DNA of 64,000 nucleotides from Tubiluchus corallicola (Eukaryota > Priapulida > Priapulimorpha > Priapulimorphida > Tubiluchidae): positions 62,001 through 126,000 of the forward strand of contig JAQGDQ010002386.1 of NCBI GenBank assembly GCA_030141605.1, in the 5' to 3' direction. Positions within the stretch are counted from its first letter, which is position 1. Every line of letters begins with the position of its first letter. Shown here piece by piece: positions 39,709 to 51,087 of this stretch. Under the pieces are notes generated by a model. It was not told the DNA's origin, made no database searches, and saw nothing but the letters and a program-made list of their open reading frames with translations. Made by a program: the position numbers and the translations under genes.

Positions 39709-42700
39709 TTAACAAGAATCTTTGCCAGCACAACAACTTTTCTTCTGACCACCACCAGTACCCGTTCCGCAGCACGTTTGTGTAGTGGCACCACTTCCAC
39801 TACCCATCTTCAGACCTTCACAGGTCTTTGCAGCTCCGCAAGCTTCCAAACCTTTGTCTCCACAGGTAAGTTTTAGACTTGTAACATTTTCTGTGCTGAC
39901 TGCATAGTCAAGTGGGTCAACCACCTCAATCTGTAATACAAAAGGAAAAAAAAACGAAAATTTCAAAAAAGCTGCCATATATACACTTTAATCTTGCTGT
40001 GACTTTTACTGAAAACCAGAGCAATAATTTAATAATGCTTGCTTTTTTCCATGAGAGCCCCGCTTCAAAGTTGCTTTTTCATATTCCGAGTTTTGTTTGT
40101 TCTTTGTAAAAAAGTTCAATTATTTGCCTTTTGTCATTTACAGCTATAGCTTGTTTTTACTGATTCTGCTCATGAAAAAGTTCAGCATACCAGTATGGCC
40201 TACAACCAACATTCAAGATTCAAGACTCTCGAACATAGTAATATAATGTATAAGTTTTGTAATTTTGGTAGTAGAACTTATAATACTGGTGAAAATAGTG
40301 CAGATAACAACCATTCTGCTCTAAAAAGCCAGGGTTTGGACAGCACATGGGGGAAATAAGATTTCTAACCTAATGTACAATGGCAAATTAGTACACATTA
40401 ACACAAACCTCACTGATCCTGAATTCTTGTATTTATGCTCATTACTACTGCAGTAAAAAGTCAGGACTTTGTCTCGTTTGTTTGTTTAATTACCGTTTTC
40501 ATATCAGAAGAGCTAGATGCAGGATGGAACTCGAACTTGTCTCTGAGACGACTAGACTGCAGAATAGCAGCAATTTCAGCATCAACCGTCACAGGAATGT
40601 CTTTCTGTAAAAAACAACAACAACAATTTTACATGTAAGAGCAAAGCCTAGAAAAATAATATTACGTTTTTATTTTTTTATCACAACAGGACTGAATGAA
40701 TTCAGTTCCGAATCTGCAAGCATGATGCCATGAGCACGTTTATCTTAAGTGTGTATTGGTACTTGTAATACAACACGTTATTGTAATTTTTTTTGAACAT
40801 TTGTATTTCTGTCAATTTGATTTTGGCATGTGTTGTGTTATGTGGAATAAATGAATCTTGAATTTATCACTTGACAGACTGATTGAGCTCCTACCCCAAG
40901 TGTTTACCCTGCCAGTTTCATGACTATGTGTACTATAGCTTTCAAGATATTGAATGTTAGGAGCTGATGAACATTAATAAAAACAAAAACAAATGGGTTC
41001 TCTTAGATCTGCTCTGAATGCAGATAATAATTTGTACCACTTTAGAATTCGGTTGGTTTACCTTGAATGTAATGTTGCAGTCCAAACGGAACGAATCAGG
41101 GAAGCCAGTGATTCCACCTTTGTAAACAGCATTGCAGGCTTCTTTCTTGTCTGCCGGTAACTTATACAGTCTGTATGTTGTGGAACTAAATCTGGCATCA
41201 CCTATAAACAAGTATACATTTAAAAACACGCTTTCTTGTTTTTCATTCACAACAACAGTTTGAAATGTAGCTGCAACAAAAAGAAACAGTGCAACAACTA
41301 GAGTAGTACTGTTAGTCACAAGTACAAGTACAAAAGTATCATCAAATATGTGGATATTATTTTAAGCTTACAAGCTTTAGCAATCTGGTGATGCATAGTG
41401 TTAAGAAGTATTTTTGCTGGATGTTGTAGAAAAGTAGACTTTGTCATTAAAAACCGGAATCTGCAATAGTTACACCACCACCACCTGTATACCATTTCTT
41501 CTTCCTGAAGCCTCTTTATCAGTGGTTACTGTGGCCAAACGTTTTATTCTTTGTCTCTTTGACAATAATATAAATATTGTTATACAAAAAATCTAGACTT
41601 TTCGATTACGTTTAACGTTATCAAAATTTTCAGACAATATGTATGTAGGTATTTGCACCAAAAGTTACAAGGCTAATGTATGACACTTGCACTTAGTATT
41701 CACTGAGTTGCTAGAGGACATAAAAACAGCCACCAATTGAATAAGCCGATCAAGCCTATCTCAAATTAACGTTCGTGTAAGTTTTATCGAGTATAAGGAT
41801 ATCTAGAAGCATGAACATGACAACATGGATTCTGTACGGTCAGACCTATGACAAAAAGAATTGGGCTTACACCTAGACTTAGACAGATACATGCATTTCA
41901 TCGAGACAATAGGTTGATGAATTTGTAAATTTGTTGCCTAAGCAAGCCATGCGATGCATTGTACATTTGGGAAGTAAGATGAAATGCACTGTAATAAATG
42001 AAGCTCAAGAGCAAAAGTTAAAAGTTGGTAAACATGAAACAACGAGCATTATCTATCAATAAGAAATCATGAAAAGTATATGACTGTTTCTTTCTACATT
42101 TAATGTACGAACTACATGCACCAGACAAGGTTTGAAAGTTATGTGAGCTTACTGACTAGATTTATAGTGCAAAGAATTCAACACTTCTTAAATACATTCA
42201 TACCTACAATTGCTTTGAGCTTATCATCAAAAATAGAATAATAGTGTGACGTCACTAACATTGGACGACTGAAGCCCACGGAAGATGCAATAGAATGCAA
42301 ATCTTGCCACTTGAGGGCACCACCTATACACTCACCTGCACAATATATAATAAACACGTATGTTACGTAACAACCGTAGTACAATTTCTCTGTCAATGTT
42401 AATTACCAAATTACCAACACTGCAAAAAATGATAATATTACTATTAACAATAATATTATGTGTTACGTTATTGTTAATAACTATTGTCAGCACATTTAAC
42501 AAAGTTTTTGGCTACATAATAAAAACAAAGTTGCTGGCTACTAATTTTAAAAATAACTCTGTGGTGTTATTCAGAATTACTGCCACTAGATGGCTTTTGT
42601 TATAAGAAAAAAATTGCACTTATTGCCTATCTGTAAGGCAAAACAAAATGCAACACATTCTTTGTTTAAAGCTAATCAGTAATTAGTTTATTTTGTATAA

Positions 42701-45700
42701 ACATATACAAAGCCAGTAGAACATACACGTTATACACACTGTCCTATTAAATGCTAAAGTAGAATGCCTTAGAGTGCCCATCGGCTTGCACATTTAAAGA
42801 ATGACCAAGCCTCTGGGAAGTTAGGCTTATTTCAATGTTCACAAAAATGTTAGGATTTAGTAATAAAAGTGAGAAAATCGCCTCATGTAATTAGTAAAAT
42901 AAAAAAAGTAGTAATTATTTCACGTTTGAATACTTTCATTTTGAATGCCTTTTCTTCCATCAATGATGTCGTTTATCAACTCAAGAATGGCAGCACACTG
43001 TTAATTTCTGTCCAAAGTATAATAGGTTTTTACAAAAAAATTTGATAGCTAATTTTGTGATATTTTTGCATTGAACATTAGTTAAACTGCAGAAGTCTGG
43101 AAATTCGTTAAGCAGTGCGTACTTACAGAGCCACAATACGCTTATGACAGGGGTGTCCAAACTGCGGCCCGCGAAGAGGTTTGTCAACGTAATTAAAGTG
43201 CGGCCCACGCGATCCAGCTGAAGTCCGCGCCAATATCACAAAGATAGTACGGGTAGTTTTTTCCTCTAGATCGGATGGCATTAACCCTTACAAGACCGTT
43301 GTCACTTAATGTCACTGTCGGACATGACGAAATTTAACGTTGCTCACTTAGAACACAAAAACGTGACATAATCACAGAACACAGCAAACTATCACAGAAG
43401 CCGCCATTCAAACACTCAAATGTGCAAGAAATGCGAGAAGCAATCTGATTGGCTGGTAGGAAGACCAATTAGCCAATCTCTAGGCTTCTATTATCGGGCA
43501 TGTTGATCTGTCCAGTCGTCTTCTTGGTCATAGCAGGTACAGATCATTTTGACTTGGTTATTTTACGAAATAAATTATAAATAAAATTATAAAATAACCA
43601 AGACAAAATGATCTACCTACTATGACCAAGAAGACGACTGGGCAGACCAATTTGCGAGTAGCCAGCAACCTGAAAAAGTGTGGTCACCCCTGTTATAGCG
43701 GGATTCCCAGATTTTAGTTTCAGCTGAGGCTCAGTAGTACACGCCTCAATCAGTGGCTATTTCATCGTTTCATCAGATGTAGTATTCTTATAGATCAGAA
43801 TCGTGGATAATAAAAAGAGGAAGATTGAAGAACAGCGAGTCAAGACAGATTAGTATGTACTGTACTACACGGACTGTGTGATACACATTACTAATATGCA
43901 TTGTAATGAAATTACCACTATCTGTCATGAAAGTAGAAATATATGGTTTTTAATATAAATTTTAATAGCTTCTAAAATAGTTTCTTGAGTGTAGTAGTGC
44001 AGTAGTAATGATGTGCGCAAATCAGATGCAAAAAAAATCGTTATTAGGTCCTACTGTACTTGGTTCCTTGTCCAAACTGCATGTGGCCCACAGTAATTGC
44101 GGGAATGTTTAATGTGGCCCAGCTAGTCAGATAATTTGCACACCCCTGGCTTACGAAAAGTCATGAAGTCCACCAGGTGTGTCATAGTTTTCAAGTGAAT
44201 GGTGACTACCACAGTGCCTGAAATTGTCTATGCAGAGGTAGTATAAATTAACTTTATGCTTTATAGACAGTTTTTTGCAAATTTCTTTGTTATATTTTCT
44301 TCTAAGTTTAAGTTATAAACCCAACATGCTAAGTAACTTGTCCTTTCCTTTAAAAAAACTAAAAAGAAGCTTTCTCTGTGCTTACCCCATAGTACTTTAT
44401 GCTGCCTGACACTATCTGGCAATTCTCTGTCAGCATACACATCACTGAAGTATAATTCCCCACCTTCCTGCATTAGAACATAAAATTTTATTTAAAATTT
44501 ATTTATTTTAAAACAATGTAACCATTTGGCATTGTCTGAGATGTAAAATAATTAATATAGTTTAGGTAACTCTATGTTACCAGCATATTTTTGTACAACA
44601 GTGAAACACGGGGTTTAACGATTTCTCAAGAAAAGCAGATTGACAAGTTTCATAGAACTCGTCTAAGGAAAGTTTTAAAGATAAGATGGTCATATGTAAT
44701 AAAAAATGAAGATTTATATAGTAGAACGAAAGAAATTCCTTGGAGTTCAAAAGGCTAGGAGACCATCTCAGATTACCAAGTGAAACACCAGCAACAATTG
44801 CCTTAAGACATAAAACCTTGCAAAAAAAACCCTGGCAAACCAAAAACAATTTGGATAGCTAAGATAAGTAAAGATGATCAACAACTTCAATCAAATCTAG
44901 TTTATGAAGGAGAAGAGCTTATATTGTTAGCAGCACATAGGAGTTGGTGGAATGCTCTAATAAACAATAATGCCTCAATGTCTACAACAGATGAAATGAG
45001 ATGTTGAAAAAGAAGGTAACTCTGCTTAGCAACACATTCTAATATTACTTTCTTATTACACAATGACATAATTTACCTAGAGTTTAAAATTCCAGACATA
45101 CAAGAAATTAGCTTGTGAAGCAGATTATGATTAGGATCAGGATTAGGGTTAGGGTTGGGTTATGTTTAGGATTAGGGTTTAGGGTATTTAAATTGTGTGG
45201 GGAATTGTGACTCCTTCCTATAATTGCTCTGGAAAATTGTTATGATCACCATACACTTTGAAAAAATAAAAAAATGTTGGGAAAAATTCTTAATACAGCA
45301 GTAGTAAGTAAAACAGAAAATTATCAAAATGAAACCTACTACTGAGAGTAAAAGTTTACCTTCAGCACTTTATAACACTCCCTGAGCACGGCGGGCTTGT
45401 CCGGAGAAAGATTCACAACACAGTTAGAACTAAAACATACAAACGTATATGAATGTATATTAACTAAAATAACGGCAATTATAAAACACATAGTAAGTAA
45501 ACCAGTAAAAAGAGCACTAATAATCTTACAGTGTAATAGATACAAAGCATGAATTGAGTACTTCTCATAATATGCTTTTTAGCAATTTGCGATTCAGATT
45601 TTTGTTGAGATGTTTGTTGTTTTTATGACTCTGGTTACTTCCATAAAATTTATTAAATGGGGAATATCACCAAAATTAAATTGAGCTTGAATAACTCGCA

Positions 45701-48700
45701 ATTATATTGTGAATAGAAATATGTACCTCATTCTTCACGAAAATTTCGTGTTTAAGAATCGTTGGCAAAAGTTCGGATAAAATTGTACAGAAAATGAATA
45801 TTTGACTAGGCCGCCATTGAGCATGTACCTGCGCCTGCGCCTCTATGGCGAAATTGCCGTACTACAGATGAAACTTGGCAAAATGCCCAAGGGGAGAAAG
45901 ATTGTACGCAACTCTTGTCTGAGTATTTGTTTACATAGACAAACAGTGTTCGGCATACAGTACTTTACGTAGTTTATACCTAGTGACGGTATCACGGTAA
46001 AGATTAGGTTATTGTGAATTGAATGCGCGATTTGCTAAGTTTTGGTCTTGATTGTTCTTATTGAAAAATGGTCGGTGGAATGTATTACACTAGGATTCAG
46101 CAATTAGATGGGATGCAGCAGTCAGACGGAAAATATCGAAATACGAAGCCAAAATATAATAACATTTAGTTTCCAATGAGCAACAGAAAATTATTGAAGC
46201 AATGAAAGTACAATCTAAAAACCTGGAATCACTCCTACAACCTGTGTGATAATTTCTCGGCTGTTTGCTTTGAAACGTGAGTTTAGAACATGATGAATCT
46301 AGTGTTAATAATATTGTGCTTACACTTCAGAGAGATTCAGTCAGATGCAGTTTTTTGTTTCATTTTAAGCCCAAGTGCATAGCTTATCGATGCAGTTTAG
46401 TCATCTCGAGATTTGTATCCATTTCAATAAAAATATCACAATTACATTATGTAATGCAATGAATAATTATTTTGTCATTGAACCACGTTATATCGTTGGT
46501 TTTTTATATTGTAAAAGTGGATAATAGTTATATTAATAACGAATGTATTATTATCATTAGTTTTTATTTCAGTCCAACTGACCACGAGAATTTTATCTAA
46601 TCCTAATATTGTAATAATACTGCTGTGAAAAAATAAACACAATATGATGTTATCATGTAAAAACAGAAGCTAATGAACAACGGTTAAACTTCAGGTTGGT
46701 ATTAAAAGTCTTACTGATTTAAATAACTAATGAACAACGGTTAAAGTTCTGCTTGGTATTAAAAGTCTTACTGATTTATATAACTGAAACACGACAAAGT
46801 TAAAAATGTTCATATATGTTTAATCAATAAGTCTACAGCTAATATGTTATCGTCTCTGTGTCAGCGGGGTTCACATATTTTTTTTGTCAAGGCTGATAAA
46901 ATGAAGCTGTCACTAAAAATTGTCAGACTAGCATTATAGTTATGCTTCAGTAAGTTTCTCTGTGTTTACAAATTCATTAATTCTTCTAGCAGAATGAAGT
47001 TACTATGTCGGACTTGTTTTACAAGAAAAGAACTTTTGTTACCAAGGCCCACACTTTTGCAGCTTGTATTGCTGACGATGCTTTCAATTAATGCCAGGAG
47101 AATTTTCACAATATGCTGTAGGCCTAGTTTTGCGCAATGATTGTTTACACTCTATTAGAATATACTATAATGGATCTGTAACTTTCGACGGTAGTAAAAT
47201 ATCGCTTTTGATGAAAACATGTTAACGAGTGCAACGACAATCATTTCTGTCAGCTGACTACCTATCCGAACCAAGGCCAGATGCTGTAATGTAGTAATAA
47301 CAGCTTTATTTTTAGCCCAGTTGTGTACGATAGTATCACAACAGGCTGCGTGTACACTCTTTACGCATCAGCCCGAGCTGGGCTAGTTCAATTTTTTCAC
47401 CGTGAGAGGCGTAAGTGCAGCTCCATGGCGTTTCCCGTGAGATACAAAAAAGTTAATTACTCATTAATTAGACAACATACTGCTAAAAATTTTTCGCCAA
47501 GTTGTTCCCGCGGAAGGCAACTATAAAATAAGTTTAACTTGATTTTCATGATATTCCCCCTTTAACAAACATTGCTAAAATAGAATACTGTAGAGTCCAA
47601 TGCTTCTGAAAGCATTATTCATTACCTATTTACGATAAATTTTTAAGAAATAGCTATTCTTCAAAACCTGAAATGGAAGCATTTTTTTTTGTTTAATGGC
47701 TGTGGCAAAATGCAATGCTTAAATTAGAATTAGAATGGCCCTAGAAAGTTTTACATTTACAGGCAGTAAATTAGTTCCATATGCTGTACTTGTAATTAAT
47801 GAAGAAGAGTAAATGGTCACGATTTGTGTATGATCGTCTACCAAAAACCGTATTTCCTTCAATACCTATGTATGGCTCACTACGCTAAAATTAACTCATG
47901 TCTCTGTAACCTGTTAATACAGTTTTTTACTGTTTTGGTCAAAGATTGTAAAATGGATATATTTAAACTATCTCTTGGAGGCAAAGAAGCGCTTCAAGTG
48001 CAGAGAAATTATACAAATGTTGTATCTGTATACCAAGACATCAGACATACAGATCTCAAACAAAGAAAATCACCATATCGGCGCTACAGTTAGGAAAGAA
48101 CAACAGATGTCAAAAAATATAAGGATGAAGCTATGCTAGAGGTTTGTCAAAAACATAACACTTAGCTAACTGCTAAGAACAAAGGTTGTACTCTTGAATA
48201 CTAAATAACAGTGGTCATGTATCAAAAGCAAAATTTTATTACAGATAAGTTTTTAATTACTCTCTTGTAAAGTAGCCTATAAAGAGGTCTGTTTTGCGAT
48301 GAAGTTTTTGTGTTTCATTTCAGAATAATAGAAAGGCTAATTAAAAAACTGATATGATTACACGTTCTTTAACATTGCCAATTATGAAGTAGTAAACATA
48401 CATGATAATATCAATGCTGTTTTCCTGAATGCCAGCATTGGTCAGCTGTTCTATGTAACCATGCACAAACTGTGTATTTGGTTTTGCATATCCAAACTTC
48501 TCAGCATGATATTTCTCATACTGTCTAGCTATCTCCAACTGTAAAATAAAGAAAAGGAGATGAAAACTGATTGAGTTCTTTAATATCTGCTCACCTGCCT
48601 TCCTTGTGATTAGCCTTTCAACAAATACAATTAATCAACTGGGACCGTACATGCAAAAAGTAATAAAATAAGCTGATTTACAAAACAGCCGTGGTTTATA

Positions 48701-51087
48701 TTTCTCTAGAATACAGGTTCGAACAAACCGGAACCCAACCTTCATGGCAGGTCCTACTCAAACAGGATGTCTATGGCAAGACTGGAATCCAACTCATTAT
48801 CAAGGTTAGGCCTCTAAGATGAGCCACTGAACTGGCAGAGGCATCTTAGCTACATTCATATGTGAATGCATCATCTTTCTACGAGGTAAACTACCAGAAT
48901 CAACATGGCAAATGAAATCTCCCAGAGCAAGAATTGAAGTAGTTCACCCATCCAGTAAGTGAAATAACCTACTATAGCTGCAGCACTAATTCTTAACATT
49001 AATTAGTTATCACACACAAAGCAGTAACCGCTCAGGAACACATGTCGCATATGGCTTATTATATACTACAAGTCTGCAATTATGGAATATTTATTATTAA
49101 ACCCAAGCAAGCAATCAAATACTATAATTGATGGGCTACAGTTTATACTCACCAAATGGTAGCGTCATCTTTTCTGGTATTCACAATTCAAATTAATGGG
49201 ACAATTATTGAGCGGTTAATGTCTCAAAGACGTGATTAGAGTGCTTTATTTGCTTGCAGCATGACTGCTATTTGCAGTTTTTGCAGTCTTGTTGTCGAAA
49301 TTTACTAAGCATTAACTGTGAACCTCCACATCAACTTATTTTATTCATACAAAGATAAGAGCTTAATTATTACTAATGAAATTATCTTAACAAGTGCAGA
49401 AAAATTGTTAGTGAAGTGACCTGAATAACAATTTACTGCTCATATCATGTCAAAAATGCATATATTACCATCAGATATTTACTTAAACTGCCTATGATAA
49501 GAACTCCACCTATCACAACATTTTCAAGGCTATAACAACAACACAGACCAAGTATAACACTAAGGCAGAGAATAAACAGCGAGAGACAAGATATAACAGA
49601 ACACTGGCACTTTAACCCTACTGATTTCTTTGCCATGCCTGTTTTGTTAAATACAGCTGAGTCATGATTGGTTAGCATATTAAAAGTGCTAACAGTGTCA
49701 CCAAACTGGTTTTTTAGTGTATACATTCAATCTGTCTGTCGACTTCAAATTTTCTTCATAATTGGAAAGTGGAAATTAATAGCAGTATTAAAATAGGTTT
49801 ACATGTATAGGAAAAAATATGACTCTTCCATATGTAAAGTCTAAATGTTTAGAATATATAGGTCATTCGTACACTTTATAAGTTTATTGACAAACAACAC
49901 AATATGATATACAGCACAATGTACATAAAAAATCACACAAAAGCATCCCAGCATTCCATACACACTATGCAGTACATAGCCTATTATAAAACACCGTTCA
50001 ATTTCAGTTTGCTTACTCAACTAGTTTTTCTACTGACAATGTCATTACTTTTTTATTTTTTAATGCATGACATAGCAAAGTGTTTAGCTGAACATATTCT
50101 CAATTGCATTTGTCCTTGCACAAAAATTTCCTTTAATATTATATAGTCACACACATGTTAGTTACTAAAATAACAGAATTTATTATTTCACCATCTCTAA
50201 AAATAGAAGCTGCAGATTTTAAATTTTGTGACACATGTAGTTAGTTCTTCTGAATATGTTGTTGTGAACTTACAAATAAGAAAATAGAAAATTAATGCAG
50301 GCACACCCAGCTCTCTATGACCTTACATTAAATAATGACGCTGCCACTCTCTACTTGTCTTACATTTAATTTGAAGATGCCAGAGTAAAAGATGCCGTTT
50401 TTGGGTACTGATGCTGAATTTTGTCAACAGAGTCAATTGTATGATTCAGAGTTATATAATCATTTATCATCATTATATGCAATGTGAGATGAATGGTTCA
50501 CAAGAACAGACACAGTATCAGGAATTAGATAAATTAATGATACAGGCATACCATTTTCTATACGTTCTTTGTTACTTTATGACATTCATAGGCCTACCTG
50601 TTCTTCTGTCATATCGACTCCAATGATCTTGCCAGATTCACCAACCAGCTTTGAGAGTGCAAAACAGTCACGGCCCGAACCACTACCGAGATCCAGCATG
50701 GTGGTTCCTTCTACAAATTCTGGCAAGACTATACCACATCCATAATACCTAAAAACAATGCAGATCTAAAGAACAAACCAAAAATTTGGCTTGTTATTAA
50801 TATATTAAGAATCCAATAATCATGGGCAATATTAAAAAGTTAATTAGCTTAAATCAGCCATTACCTGTGTAGATTTGCCACCTATTTTAAAAAAAATTGA
50901 ACATTAAGAAAATAAGTAACCTGCAGGTGACTTCATCATGTACAGCACTTAAAGCTTCACGCAGGTGTTTTGCTACTGGCACCTCAGGTGTTACACAGCA
51001 AGATGTTTGCAGTTCACTGCGTTTCTTCACCCTCTTTCCATAGTAGTCCTTCACATCAGTATAAGTTGACTCTACTGGCGCTGACAT
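39709..51087 (-). CDS. AS3MT: Arsenite methyltransferase
   Basis: Nine minus-strand exons: 50921-51087, 50598-50748, 48402-48538, 45360-45429, 44386-44467, 42204-42335, 41062-41201, 40494-40604 and 39709-39930. They join in frame to 403 residues; human AS3MT has 375. The enzyme uses S-adenosylmethionine to methylate trivalent arsenic in the cytosol. The SAM site is clear: LDLGSGSGRDC (74-84) and the GVDMTEEQ acidic strand. All four functional cysteines of the family are present, at 31 (SCCVT), 60 (YYGCG), 155 (SNCVVNL) and 205 (GECIGG), one position before the human numbers. HGYIEQL, GGELYFSDVYADRELP and HKVLWGE blocks follow. The C-terminal exon is Gly/Cys-rich with CCGTGTGGGQKKSCC, longer than the human CCGTKKSC end. 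The start ATG at 51087 has ACC before it. It is divergent from the phosphatase gene at 52514. Confidence 0.96.
43148..44148. mobile_element. Non-autonomous hAT element with 8-bp target duplication
   Basis: The left end reads CAGGGGTGTCCAAACTGCGG. The right end, reverse-complemented, reads CAGGGGTGTGCAAATTATC. The flanks GCTTATGA (43140-43147) and GCTTACGA (44149-44156) form an 8-bp duplication with one mismatch, the signature of the hAT superfamily. The 1001-bp body has no transposase frame. It lies in AS3MT intron 5. An internal GGTCACCCCTG at about 43681-43691 looks like a second hAT end, suggesting a nested or composite structure. Confidence 0.8.
43506..43650. repeat. Long perfect-loop inverted repeat (hairpin) inside the hAT element
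   Basis: Arms of about 60 bases, 43506-43565 and about 43591-43650, are inverted copies with only a few mismatches. Both contain CAGTCGTCTTCTTGGTCATAG or its complement. They are separated by about 25 A/T-rich bases. A transcript could fold into a long stem. Confidence 0.85.
44577..45010 (+). mobile_element. Non-LTR retrotransposon C-terminal relic
   Basis: The plus strand reads FLYNSETRGLTISQEKQIDK, then FHRTRLRKVLKIRWSY and IKNEDLYSRTK. A frame change and apparent deletion follow, then RLGDHLRLPSETPATIALR and further broken sequence. This 'LYGSETW....HRR.LR.ILGIRW....N..L..RT...GH..R.P' series is the C-terminal region of many non-LTR reverse transcriptases, different from the families elsewhere in this window. 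It is a dead fragment in AS3MT intron 4, immediately beside exon 5. Confidence 0.65.
45129..45185 (+). repeat. Degenerate interstitial telomere-like repeat
   Basis: The tract reads TTAGGATCAGGATTAGGG, then several imperfect TTAGGG units. About six to eight TTAGGG-related hexamers occur, with insertions. It lies in AS3MT intron 4. TTAGGG is the ancestral animal telomere unit. Confidence 0.7.
45653..47565 (-). mobile_element. Non-autonomous TTAA-flanked DNA transposon (Kolobok/T2-like), copy 2
   Basis: The element starts TTAAATGGGGAATATCACC and ends TGATATTCCCCCTTTAA, with TTAA at both borders. It is 1.9 kb and homologous over most of its length to 10156-11569, in the opposite orientation. It retains a segment at about 45690-46115 that copy 1 lacks. 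It also has a tandem duplication of about 60 bp at 46670-46785 (TAATGAACAACGGTTAAA...TTGGTATTAAAAGTCTTACTG) that is single in copy 1. No transposase is found. It lies in AS3MT intron 3. Confidence 0.78.
48700..48960 (+). repeat. SINE-like dispersed repeat, copy B
   Basis: It contains the core TAAGATGAGCCACTGAACTGGCAGAGGCATCTTAGC-type sequence shared with 17177-17212, and an AGGTTCGAAC stretch near 48715 that resembles a tRNA B box. It lies in AS3MT intron 2. The SINE label is inference. Confidence 0.45.

Noticed and set aside
39483-39800. A 105-codon minus-strand frame overlapping the AS3MT last exon
   Set aside because: It is a shifted-frame shadow of the Gly/Cys-rich AS3MT exon and the adjoining MITE.
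43148-44148. CRISPR-like or bacterial origin of the repeated hairpin
   Set aside because: There are only two arms, no spacer array, and hAT ends with an 8-bp duplication explain the context.
49445-49726. A 93-codon hydrophobic minus-strand frame inside AS3MT intron 2
   Set aside because: It has no family similarity and lies in intron sequence between well-supported exons. The hydrophobic composition follows from the T-rich strand.
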